Source of the DNA: Ficedula albicollis
Taxonomy: Eukaryota > Chordata > Aves > Passeriformes > Muscicapidae
DNA length: 64,000 bases
Direction of reading: 5' to 3'
Assembly: GCF_000247815.1 (NCBI RefSeq)
Contig: NC_021677.1
Span: 2,343,507-2,407,506, forward strand
A program made the position numbers and the translations under genes. The notes beneath the pieces are model-generated. The model worked only from the letters and a program-made list of their open reading frames with translations. It was not told the origin of the DNA and did not search any database. Positions 1 through 47,555 of this stretch are shown in pieces. Position 1 is the first letter of the stretch. Each line of letters opens with the position of its first letter.

Positions 1-672
1 CTAAACAAGAATAATCTATTTTCTGCAGAGAACTGTCGTAGATGTACATCTCTGAGCCTTGTTTTTGAGGCACAGTGGGATACTGGAGTGCTGTTTTGCA
101 CTGCTCATTACATAATGGAAACAAATAAAGGAGATAAGCACTTCCCTCAAGTTAGTGACCCCTGTCCAAAGTTTTCTGTGGGAGATACTTCTCCCATTGT
201 GCCACGTATCCATGTTTTACCAGGATCCATTTTTGTTAGTTTATTGTAGGTAACAGTCTCTGAAACATGAAATGAGACTGTTCCGTGGCTGTAAATTTTA
301 CACCTCTTAACATTTTTAACTTCAAGAGGGTTTCTTAACTACAGGTGATCTGTGGACTGAGATTCTGGTGCCTTCTGTAGTTCAGTTGTGGAGTTTTCAC
401 CGTGCTGTCAACCAGAACTCAGCTTGCAGAACAGAGCACAGACTAAAAGCCTCATTCCAGGCATCCTACAAAGAGCAGCAGTTCTTGTTCATCTTCGTGC
501 TGGCTGAGACCTCGACCAGTAAATCAAAAGAAAGTGATTTAAGGTATGATTCACTAACGATACCATGAGTGCCTGCAGTCTTGTTACCTGACAGATTCAG
601 TGCCTGCTAGGTCTCTAGTAGGTGGCCACTGGATCACCAGTAGGATCAGCTTTTCTGATTTATCTGGTGTAA

Positions 673-673
<1 letters not shown>

Positions 674-740
<67 letters not shown>
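674..740. repeat. C homopolymer, 67 nt
   Basis: Uninterrupted C run on the plus strand, followed by G and then 21 A. Preceded by unique AT-rich sequence. Confidence 0.9.
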
Positions 741-750
<10 letters not shown>

Positions 751-994
751 AAAAAAAAAAAACAAGCAGCATTCCTGTATCTGTAGATAAAAATGTGATT
801 TGCTTGCCTAGTGGAAATCTCCACGCTGTGCTTGTTTCTTAGGAAAATGATTCACTGGAATTGCACCAGAGAAAGGAGAAAATTGAACTTGCACTTTCTG
901 CAGCCCAAATGCTCTCATTCCATATTTCTGAATACAAGACTTCTTTGTTAAGCAGATCTGTACCCTTCAATCCCTTTGCTTTTTTTTTTTTTTT

Positions 995-1253
<259 letters not shown>

Positions 1254-3169
1254 TGCTTTTTTTTTTTTTTTTTTCCCTCAAGATACTGAAACAAAACATT
1301 CAGTTTGGGGCTTGAGAGAAACATTTTGTTCAACTTGACATAACTGTTTTCAGCATTTTATTTCTAAAAAATAAAAAAAGGCCCCAAAAGATTAAATGCA
1401 AACCTAGCCCAATTAATTTGAAATTTGGGATAAATACCAAGGATTGGATGCCCATCTGAAAAATTAATTTATAACCCTAGTTAACTTAGAAATGTGCAAT
1501 GTTTCAGAGTTCATAGCCATATCAATACCACAACCATGAATTTATTCCACACCAGAAGCCAAGAGGAATTAATGTTATGGAGGAATTTAGTAACTCCTGA
1601 TAGAAACAGAGTGGTGATATTTTTCCTCACACATTTACACTGAACAGCACCAAATGCAGCATAACATGCAAAAAAACAACCATCATAATGTTTAGCTGTG
1701 TGAAGCATTCACAGAGCTGGAAATCAAGGTTAGATGGCAAAGCACAGGATTTTGTTATTCTGTGACTTTAAAACACTCTTTATCCACCCCTTGTTGCTTC
1801 ATGACTGGTGCAGACCCCAAGTAAGGTGTAGAAATGAAACCAAGAGTGGTTGAAAAAGTTCTCAAGGAACAGCTTAGGCAGGCAGGTGCTTGCAGGGTAA
1901 ATATTGGGTGGATTTAGCAGTGGGATTTGGTGGCAATCTTCATGTCTAAACCAACTCAGAGCTCCCAGCCATCTCTCAGACAGCATTTCTGCAGCCCATC
2001 TCACTCTGAAATCCTACACTTTCAGGTCACAGTCATTTTATTTTGCCCTTGCCTGTGGCTAATTATTGCAAATTAAATTTTATGCCAGTCAGCTCGAGCA
2101 GACTGCAGTGTACAGAAGAGTCTCCAACAGAAGGCAAAATTGTTTTCACCAGACAACATTTTCAGAAAAGGTCAGAATTCCAAAAGACATAAAAATATTC
2201 AATCATAATAATCTCTGATTTTAAAGTATAATTGAAAAATACTGTTGGGTTACTTAAGTTTTCTGGGTTTTTTTAATTTTGTATATGTCTTAATCAGAAC
2301 ATTTAAAATCAAAAAAAACAACCCTGCATCTAAAGATGCATCTCCACAAAAAGAGCCAGGAATGCTCTAAGTTATTTCCAGCAAATGGCCAAGCTAAACA
2401 ATACAAATTGACAAAATATCCTCTGACTAAGAACAATGTTATATTTTTCATGATGATTCATTGCATTGCTTCTAAAGTGACTTCATGGTTTGGGACGGTA
2501 TGGGTCTGAAGATTAGCTCACCCCTATCTTCTAAAATTTAATAATCCTTCCAGGCTGAGAGGGGAGGTTAAAAAATACCAACAAACCAACATCAGAAGTA
2601 ACAAAAAAACCTGCTCTAGCTTTCTCTGTCACCTGAAATTTTATTATACTCATGTATTATTAACATATTGCCATGTCAAAGGCAGAAACACATACCAGAG
2701 GTACTGGAATGCAGCTGAACTATAAAATATACAGAATATAATCCCAGTGCACAGAATTTCCTACAGTCTTGCTGTCCACGTGACAGAACATGACAGACAG
2801 CTGTCTACTCATGTGGACACTAAATTTGGAATAACCACTGAATTTTGAATCTAACCCAGCAAATTTTTTTTCCTCAGGTAAAAGTCTCATGTGTATTAAT
2901 TCATGAACATGGCGCATTTCTAAGTAGGAGCCTAACTTTTCAATTTCAGCAGAGGCTCATACTATTAGAAATGCATCACATTATATTACATTCATTAACG
3001 AGGGAGATTAATGCTTTCACTGGCTGGTCTCAAAATCAGGGTCTTTAGCATGTTTTTGTTCCCTACGTGACCCAGTTTCAAGTAATACTCCAGTGCTATC
3101 AGTAATTACATTGCACAAGTGTCTATTGAGTAAAATATTTCAAGATCTAAACCCTAAAGAGAGCAGTAT

Positions 3170-3383
3170 ATGCTTCACTGAGGTTATCCTCAAAAACTGA
3201 TCGCAGTGACATAACTTTTTGATATTAATTTGGACATTTAGTCCACACAAAGCTTTTCACAACTAATTAGATAGAGATGCTTCACTGAGGTTATCCTCAA
3301 AAACTGATTGCAGTGACATAACTTTTTGATACTAATTTGGATATCTAGTCCACACAAAGCTTTTCATAACTAATTGGATAGAA
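3170..3383. repeat. 107-bp tandem duplication, diverged
   Basis: Copies at 3170-3276 and 3277-3383 with several substitutions between them, so older than the near-identical duplications elsewhere. Confidence 0.9.
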
Positions 3384-5415
3384 CAAAACAGCACACCAGA
3401 GGAAGCAAGGTGGAGTCTAGAAGCTCCTCACTAAGAAAAATTCACTTTTTTATTTGTTTGAGATTATTTCACATAGAGTTTTAGTTCTCTCTGAAATGTA
3501 CAAGAAGATATTTTTTCCTCTAGGCAAAATTCACCTGTGTATCTGTGAGGTTTTGTTATGGCTCTACAGCAATCATCACTGAATAGCTGGATAACATTGC
3601 CAAGGTATCAGCTGCTTCGTGCTTGTCATTGTGGGTCTGGAATCTTCCCCTGTTAGCTGGCTGCCTTTAATTTAGACCAAGCTCATGATAAAATATTTGG
3701 CTGGAGGGCCTGTGGCTGTTGTGAAGGGAGGGATATTTCCCCATCAGTGCACTCGTTCATATTTTGCCTTTAGTAGTTAATGATTTGTTAAGGAGACAAT
3801 GGGAATCTCTTCAGGGTTTGATTCAGCTCTAGGAAAAACAGGGAAGTTCTGAAAGACTCAAGTATTATACCTGTGTGTGGTAGATGAGAACTAAAGGGTT
3901 AAAAAGCAGCCATCAGGCAGCAGAGAGTAGCAAACACACTGGACACAAACAGGTGATAAAAGGTGATAAGGGAGATGAAAAAAAAATTGAGAAAATAAAG
4001 AACACTGTTATAAAGATTTATAGATCAGCTAAAGCAGAGCAAAATAAGTGATAACAAACACAGATAAAAAATAAATGGGGCATCAGCCATATAAACAGGC
4101 AGGGAACTTCAATGCTTCTGTATGGTACTATGACACTGCTTTGTTTACACCAGCATTGACCTTTTGCTCCCAAAGAAGTTTATTAACCATCTTGGTCTTT
4201 CTTTGTGTTGCTTTACTCATCAAGAGAAAGTTGCGCGGGCTTGATTCTGATGAATGACTTTTTCAGAAAGTCGAGTTATCCTTGACTAGATGCAGATGGC
4301 CTAGTAAAAAATGAATGCTGCCAGCAGACATTGTCTTTATCAGTAGTAAAAGTTCAGCAGGGACTAGACTTCCTCATCTCTGGCCAGAGAAACCCAGCCT
4401 TCTGTTTCAGCACCATATCACATATTGTCCTAATGAATTCTTGTAACACACTGCAGCCCAGATAAATATGCTTATATTAATGTTTTTTGGCAGTCTGGGG
4501 CATGGTACAGAATTGACACGAGTGTTTGGATCCGGCCTGCAGCAGACACTAGGAATTTCCACAGCTCAGAAGTACTGGACTGCTGCTAGGCTGCTCGTCC
4601 CGCGCCATGACCTTCGGCGCTGCAAGCTGCAGCTCCACAGGAGGGGAGCCTGGAGCAGGGCATGCTGAAATCCTGCAGCTCAGTGCCATGCCACCCCTCC
4701 TTCTCCTTGATTCTCTGCACTTTTCCCTTCTGATAGCAGGAGCGCTCACCCCCACAGCTCTGAAGGGACGAGCAGTGAGTGGCTCAGAGCACTCACCCTC
4801 CAGAGCGTGAAGCACCACCCCAGGCAGCATCGAGGACAGCAGAGGATCTGGCCTTTGAAAAACACCCTCAGCAACCAGATTTCTGGATTTTTTTAATTGT
4901 CAGTAGTTACCCAGAATCTGTGACTGTTACAGCACCACAACAGCACATGTGAGCTCTGAACTTGGATCTGCATCACATGAGAATCTCTGGCTGCTTTGTG
5001 GGGGCTGTAACTTTCTGTTGCAAGTTTGGAAACTCCTCCAGCAGCAGCAGGGGCTTGGTGGCCCCACATTCCCAGGAAAACAGCTGTCCCAAGAGCCAGC
5101 AATCCCATCTTGTGGCTGGGAGCAAAACCACCCTCCTGCTCTGGACAGGGCAGTGGTGGTGGCCATACAGCTGAGAAAAAACCCTCCGTTTGGTTTACAA
5201 TGCACCTTTGCTGTGCAGCCACACCACAGCTTAAAGTCAAAACCTCACTGATAGAGTTAAAAGTGTCAGAGATCCTCCTGGGAGGAAACATCAGGCAGAT
5301 GTGATTATTGAACCAACAGAGCACATGAATGAAGACACACCATTTCCCGAGAAATTCTGGGGCAGGATTTTTCCAGGCAGTAAGGTTACATATTTTTTTT
5401 TTGTTTGGTTTCTTT

Positions 5416-6178
<763 letters not shown>

Positions 6179-6195
6179 TTTTTTTTTTTTTTTTG

Positions 6196-6227
<32 letters not shown>

Positions 6228-7914
6228 TTATTTTGCGGTTATGTTTTTCAACATTTCATTCAAATGAATGGGAGTTCTGGGGCATGACTCAGATGAGAAT
6301 GAGCCATAAAAAGAAACAGTCTGAGAACAAATGCAGTTGTATTTCTCCCCTGCACCTTTATACTAAGTTGCCTCCATGCCCTGTGTTTTCTTACAATTTC
6401 TTTGTATTAAAAGACTTTTTTGGTGCTGGGAAAGAACAGTTGATTTTATATTAGATTTATCCAGCCATTCAAGCCAGGATGGTCAGCCAGCTCTTTCTGT
6501 TATTGCTCAGCCTTTTTTTTTGCAGATTAGGATCTTTGTTCTGCCAGAGTTCATCAGCACATACCAAGTCTATTTATCATTGAAATAAAACAGTGATGCA
6601 ATTAAATTATATTTATACCTATGGGATAGATATTTAATTATCAGGAACTGGAAAGTCCTGCCTGCAACAAGACTTTCTCATTCAAGATTTTCCACGCCTT
6701 TAAACACTTGTCTTTTAAAACCTTATCTGTGTCCTGAGTCCTATTCCTACAGCACCTAAAGCTCTGTCCGTGTTCCATGTGTCTCCTAGGACACTACCAT
6801 CTCAAGTGTGCAAAGCTCCATGCAAGAAGAATATAACCTTTGTCTATTTTGTCTTTCCCTCATTTCAATCATATTCTGGCCAACCCTTTTCCTTCCTATG
6901 TTGCAAATAGACTTTCAGGAAAAATGAAAAGAAATAAAAGAGGGATTTATTTTTTTTTTTTGGCATCTCTTTCTGTGCTTTGCATTGGCAACTCGCAGCA
7001 AGACAAGCTGCTTGGGTAGGATTTCTTCAGAAATCTGCTTTTCAGCAAGTTTGTCAGGGAATCTCACTTGCAAACCCAAGGGCAGCACTTGGGATCAGTG
7101 CACTGAGATCACACCCACGGAGATCACAGCCAGTGCTGCCTGCCAGGCTCACCTTGCTCTCAAAGTGCTCTGGCAGCTTCCCTTCACCCCTCACAGGATG
7201 CTGCCAGAGCCCTGGCAAGCCTCCCTCGAATGCCAAGAGCTGCTCTACATCTCTGCAGAGCTCCCAGCACTCCCTGAGTATTGGCCCACCACTGTCCTCT
7301 GGGTTTATCTCAACTCTACCCCCAGTTTTGTCACTGTATCCTTCAATCCCCTCTCTCCCCATAAAAGTGTCTGGCTGTCTCTTAAACTCACTTTACCATT
7401 TGCTTCTTTGACCTCGCTTGGCAACTTATCCTTGTGTTTATTATTTGAGGTGGAACAGTTCTGGCTGCATTCCTGGTTTTACTCTTAATTGTCTAATTTT
7501 TAGAATGGTGTCAGTGGGGTTGGGGTTTGGGTTTGGGCTTTTTTTAGCTCATCACTCTTGTGACCATGTCTTCTGTTTCATTAGGCTCCCTTGTGTCATC
7601 AGGACTTCCAATAACTCAAAGAATCCTAATGAATCTTTTATTGGGTCTTCCCAAATATCGCAGCTGGACTTTCTTGTCCATTAGTGCCATTTTGAGCCGC
7701 ATCCACTGCCTTTAATTACTTTTTTTTTGTTAATTGGAGGGCAGGGAAGGGAATGAGGGTCTCCCCCAAGCAAGGAAAATCTCTGGGATTTTCCCTCCTT
7801 GTCCCAGGGGGGGTCACAAACAGAGTTCAAGCAGGACTGAGCAGTAGAACTTTTCCTCTGGCAGCTGTGCCTGCTGGTGGCTTTTTGGTCCCCACCTCAT
7901 CCTAAGAGGGGGAC

Positions 7915-8038
7915 CTGGGGCCTTCCTGGAGCCTCTCAACCTGCTCCAGAGTTTTTTCTTGGCAAAGTGCAGAGAGCAGCTTGCTCTGGGGCCTTCCTGG
8001 AGCCTCTCAACCTGCTCCAGAGTTTTTTCTTGGCAAAG
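7915..8038. repeat. 71-bp-spaced tandem duplication
   Basis: A 53-bp segment (CTGGGGCCTTCCTGGAGCCT and following) at 7915-7967 recurs at 7986-8038. Confidence 0.9.
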
Positions 8039-10243
8039 CTTGCTTACCATGCTGGATTTGCTGCCAGGTCCTGTGGATGACAAAAGCAGGCTGCACACAG
8101 CAGGGTTTTCTCAGAGCCTGTCTGGGGAGCAGAAAGGAGGAAGAAACACTGGTTTGAGGCACCTACCTGCATCTCCAGGAGCTGTTCCCAGCTGCTGCAA
8201 GGTGGGCTGCTGGAGCAGTGAAATGAATCCTACTGACATCCTGAAACAGGCAGGCCTGGTTGGAGTGGCTTCTGAAATGGACAACTTGCTTTACCCACCA
8301 TGGGAAGGGAAGGAAAGAGTTGCTTCTTTGCACATCCTCCCTTCCCTTCCAGGAATGCAAGTCAGCTCCTGAATTCCAGTTGACACAATCAGAGAGGGAA
8401 GAGATCACATTCCCTTACCTACTCAGCGCACCGTACCTTGTGAAGTGGCAAGGAAAAGAAGTGTTATCTATATAATTCAGAAGCCATTGGTGTGCCAGTC
8501 CCACTAAGACACCAACCATCAGCCAAAATATCATCAGTCACCACTTTCAGTTTAAGAACAGAGGGCAGAGGCATAAAAGGTTTGCTCAATTAATTGTGGG
8601 ATTGAAAATTTTCCAGGATACTTGTAAAATATAATAGAGTGCAGCCCCCTCATCCCTCATAGGAGGTCAAGCTCACAGAAACTCAGCCAGCTGATCAGTC
8701 CCTCTGTGTCCCAAAAAAAGGAATTGCATGCTGCAAGAGCCAGCATCTGGGGGCTGCTTCTGAGAAATTCATACAGTAAAACACTACCATAAATGTGGAT
8801 TACCTTGCTGATAGAATCCCAAAACCAGGGAAATGAAAGGCAGAAACACGAAATGCCTCTCATAACAAACACTGTAAAAGAACTGGGAATAAATTTTTTT
8901 GGAATCTTGTAAACATTTCCCACTGTCCTCTCTGTGCTTGGCAGGTTGGGGGGCGTAATGACCATCAAACAGCAGAGTTGCAGTAAGTCTTTCACTGAAG
9001 AAGTGGTGACAGCAAAAGCAAAAGGACATGCTCTGTCACTCATCAAGCCACGCTTCATTTTTTGTAGCCATCTACTATTATTATTCAGCATGTGATTCCC
9101 CAGGCAGCAAACCATGGCTGGAGCTGTTTACAGGTCACTGCAAGTCTGGCCTGTGCTGCAGCACAGTTTGGGTTGGATTGCACAAAAAGATACTTTTATT
9201 GATGTTTGACTGATGCAGGCAAAACTGGAGGCTGATTTTTCTTTTTTTGGCTTTTAGTATAAACACTCGTGGCAGCTCTCTATTTTGGGTGCAGGCTGAA
9301 AAACAGATTGTTTTGTAGCTGCTGAGAACTGCTGGGTAAATCAGAGGACGTTGTTATTGCAGCTGAACTTTTCTTGCAAGAAAGCAGGAGGAGTTGCTTT
9401 ATTTTTTAATTCTGTGCAGTTTTACGTACACCATTCGCTCCAAATATTTGATGTTTGCCACACTTGTTATGAGTTTCTCCAGAGAGATGCTGTCTTTTGG
9501 CAGCAAAAGATAAAGTTGACTGATACAAATGAGTCACAGTACCCCAACAGTAATTAACAGTGATGCAATACCCAGGCGAAAAAGAGGACTTGAAGAATTA
9601 ACTGTTGAGTTTTCTTGACGATGCAGCTGCACTTTAAGAGAGAAAGCTCAACCCATCATAGAACTCCATTGTGTACATTAGAGAAAAAAAGCTTGGCAAG
9701 ATACATTAAAGATTTTTGCTAAAGAGATACAAATATTTTGCAAGGGCAAAGGGCGCTGAGGCAGGCTGTACTTACTTCCAAGGAAAAGTAGGCAGCATGA
9801 CAAAGAAACAGTAATATTTCTTTATCTCCGTTTTCACACTTCATCATCTATGAAAGAACTGTCTTTTTCAACCTGCTGAACTGATTTAAGCCACCCCAAC
9901 TCTAAATTAGCTTTTACTTAAAAGTCAGTCCATGACATCCTAATCTAAGAAGTTATCTGTGCTTATGGTTTCAGCCCAGTTCTACAGAAGGCCAGTTCTG
10001 CTATTTATAAATGGGATTTTACTTGTTCTGTAAAGTTCTTACACAAATCTCACGGTTGGGTAAGAAGACGAACGATTGAGGCAACTGCTTTATAGCACAA
10101 TATGAAACTTGACACTGTTTTCTGCTGCCAGTATGATTCCCAAGTGAGATGGATAAATTGTGGTCAAGACCTGGACAGGTTAACTAGTGGTCATCAGTGC
10201 TGGTGGTACCTTTATATACAAAAAAAAAAAAAAAAAAAAAAAA

Positions 10244-10959
10244 GGATACTATTGGACAGGGCATTTGAAATTTAATACCAGACATGAAACAAGACATCTG
10301 TTGGACTCTCATTTGTTTCTCTTTGAATGGGCTTTAATTGAAAGCTCAGTGAAAAATGAAGGTTACATTCTTAGTGTTATCAATAGTTTGTAACAGCAAC
10401 AACATCAGAACAGTGATGCTTCTAATATTTATACATTTTCTAATTGGAGATGTCTAAGAGCAATACATTATCAGATATATATATATACACACAATTTCAA
10501 GCAATTAAAAGTAAATAATAAACCCCTCCTCCCAAAACCCTGAAATAATATATTTCCTTACACTAATAATGTCTTTTTCACATATACTTGACAAAGAGTC
10601 TTTTTTAAGTTACTTATCTTAAGAGCAATCTGTTAATGGAGATCCTGGACCAGCCCCATTAGAAGTTCAGTTTTAAGTTTATACAGCTTGCTAGCCACAT
10701 AACCAGTGTGGCTTTACATTGTAAACAAATCCCAAATGTCTACAATGATTTGAATTAGTTTTGTGTAAAGGAGATCAATGCATCTCATGATAGAATAAAT
10801 TTAAACCAATACATTAAAAAGAGAGAGAGAAAAGGAGAGAGCTAAATGACAAACAAAACAGTTTTGAGGGTTCAATTATGCAATTCTTTAAAAACCAAGT
10901 TAACTTAATGGTAAGATTCTTATTTTCTGTACAGAGAGGCTTTGATTCATCTGGCTTCC

Positions 10960-11003
<44 letters not shown>

Positions 11004-11713
11004 ACTATTGGACAGGGCATTTGAAATTTAATACCAGACATGAAACAAGACATCTGTTGGACTCTCATTTGTTTCTCTTTGAATGGGCTTTAATTGAAAG
11101 CTCAGTGAAAAATGAAGGTTACATTCTTAGTGTTATCAATAGTTTGTAACAGCAACAACATCAGAACAGTGATGCTTCTAATATTTATACATTTTCTAAT
11201 TGGAGATGTCTAAGAGCAATACATTATCAGATATATATATATACACACAATTTCAAGCAATTAAAAGTAAATAATAAACCCCTCCTCCCAAAACCCTGAA
11301 ATAATATATTTCCTTACACTAATAATGTCTTTTTCACATATACTTGACAAAGAGTCTTTTTTAAGTTACTTATCTTAAGAGCAATCTGTTAATGGAGATC
11401 CTGGACCAGCCCCATTAGAAGTTCAGTTTTAAGTTTATACAGCTTGCTAGCCACATAACCAGTGTGGCTTTACATTGTAAACAAATCCCAAATGTCTACA
11501 ATGATTTGAATTAGTTTTGTGTAAAGGAGATCAATGCATCTCATGATAGAATAAATTTAAACCAATACATTAAAAAGAGAGAGAGAAAAGGAGAGAGCTA
11601 AATGACAAACAAAACAGTTTTGAGGGTTCAATTATGCAATTCTTTAAAAACCAAGTTAACTTAATGGTAAGATTCTTATTTTCTGTACAGAGAGGCTTTG
11701 ATTCATCTGGCTT
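10244..11713. repeat. 714-bp tandem duplication joined by CCC and 39 A
   Basis: Copy 1 at 10244-10957 and copy 2 at 11000-11713 have equal length and appear identical by eye. Each is preceded by an A run (27 nt region at 10217-10243, 39 nt at 10961-10999). The junction is CCC followed by the A run. It lies over the distal WT1 3' UTR. Confidence 0.95.
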
Positions 11714-12306
11714 TAGCTGCTCTAGAAAGATAACCTTTAAAAAAAGGTTTGAACTCGTGAAATTCAAAAGCAGAGCTCCCAACTCTAAAAGTCTGCCCTT
11801 TGGCAGCCCAAAGGTTACCAGAAGTATCTCAGGTGACTGTTCCTTCGTTTTGTGAGGAAAGCTGTGCTAGCAGTCAGGAACCTCAGCATTTGCAGGGGTG
11901 ATGGAAACGTAGAGCTAACCTTCAACAGGGAGGAATCACCCTACCCACTGCAGGAATTAAAAAAAAAGGGCACAGCTATTTGTACCTAGAAAAGTTCAAG
12001 TGAGAACAACGCAAAAAAAAAAAAAGCTGGAGACAGACACGAAACCTGAAACAGCAATCTTGAAACTGTGGCAATCTTGCCTACTTCTGTACAAAACCAC
12101 AAGTAAATATCTCTTGAACTTATTGGGTGGGGACTTGTGCAGCTCCAAATGGCAGGCAAGGCAGAGCAGAATCCTACGGTTTAGTTAACTGGTGTCAAAG
12201 AGGATGCGGAGACAGCTGCAGCTCTGACAGAGGTGATCGAGGATGGCTGACAAAGTTTGCAGTAGCTTATAGTGTCCCATCTGGTTCTGTCACTTGTTTG
12301 AACTGC
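11000..12306 (-). other. WT1: Probable WT1 3' UTR (end uncertain)
   Basis: Sequence after the stop codon with no recognised coding potential. On the minus strand I see no AATAAA between the stop and about 9400 (one at 9403-9398). ATTAAA variants occur at 11094-11089 and 11032-11027, about 1.2-1.3 kb after the stop, close to the usual WT1 3' UTR length. They lie inside the 714-bp duplicated block, so the second copy (10244-10957) carries the same candidate signals and transcripts might end in either copy. Confidence 0.45.
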
Positions 12307-46400
<34,094 letters not shown>

Positions 46401-47140
46401 TAGAGGGATCCAGGTGGCCAGTAAGTACGTGCTGCCTGACTTCCCCCGCCAGCCCCCTGCGTGTCCGTGGGGATTCCCGAGGGCGGCCAGGTCGCAGGCC
46501 CCGGGGACCGCTCGGAGAAGCCTCCGCCCTTGCAGGAACCGGGGGAAGTGACAAGACCCGGGGCGGGCGGACCCCGTTCCTGAGAGGGGAAAGCGTCTTT
46601 CCAGGTGCCTCTCCCACCACGGGAGGAACCTGCGTGTCCATGAGATCTCGCGGGGTGCGAGCTGCCTGTCCCTGGAGGGCAGGGCCGGGGCTCCGAGGGG
46701 TCCACGGGCGAGGGGAGGGGTGGGCATGGCTTGCAAGGAGCCCGGGGCCGGCGTGTGCCCGGCCCAAGCCCTGTCCCTCCGACCTGCCTGCGTGTGAGGG
46801 GCAGGAAGCAGCTGGGCGGGCGGGGGAGGACAGCAGCGCTGTGAGTAACCTGCTCTTGAGAGATTCACCTGGCACTGCTCCCGGAAAGGCCCGGAGTCTC
46901 TTTTTCCTCTCCAGCCTGCTGCACAGCGGGCTCTCTGCGTCCATCCCGGGGGCGGCGGCCGGAGGGACACGTTATCCTCGGACGGTCCTTCCCCCCAGGA
47001 GACACGGCAGGGCTGGGATCGGCCCCGGCAGAGAGGGATGCCGTGGTTCCGGCGGTGCGGGAGCCCCCATAGACCGGCTGCCCAGCCGGGAAGTGCCGGG
47101 GCGGGCGGCAGAGCCCCGCGGGACCTGTCGCAGGCAAGGA

Positions 47141-47232
47141 GGGGAATCCTGCCGCCTCCTGCAGAAACACTGATGAATAACCCCCCGGGGAATCCTGCCG
47201 CCTCCTGCCGAAACACTGATGAATAACCCCCC
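47141..47232. repeat. 46-bp tandem duplication
   Basis: GGGGAATCCTGCCGCCTCCT and following at 47141-47186 repeats at 47187-47232; upstream of WT1. Confidence 0.88.
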
Positions 47233-47426
47233 GGGGATGCGGGGTGCTGCTCGCAGAGCTGCCAGCTCAGGGAACTCGCGGAGCCCGCGGGTCGCAGCGG
47301 CCCCGCCGCCCTGTCCCTTGCGCGTTGTCACCGATCGCTATCAGAGCCACCGCCCGGCGACACCCCCGCGGCGCTCAGCCCGCACCCCCACCGCGACAAC
47401 AGCGACAGAGCCGCCGTGAAACCTTC

Positions 47427-47555
47427 ACCTGCCGCGGGACACGCCGAGCCACCTCTTCTTGCCACTTGTACACCTCGGGGTTTCCTTTCCCTACCTGCCG
47501 CGGGACACGCCGAGCCACCTCTCTTGCCACTTGTACACCTCGGGGTTTCCTTTCC
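47427..47555. repeat. 66-bp tandem duplication
   Basis: ACCTGCCGCGGGACACGCCG and following at 47427-47492 repeats from 47493 with a 3-bp deletion. Confidence 0.9.
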
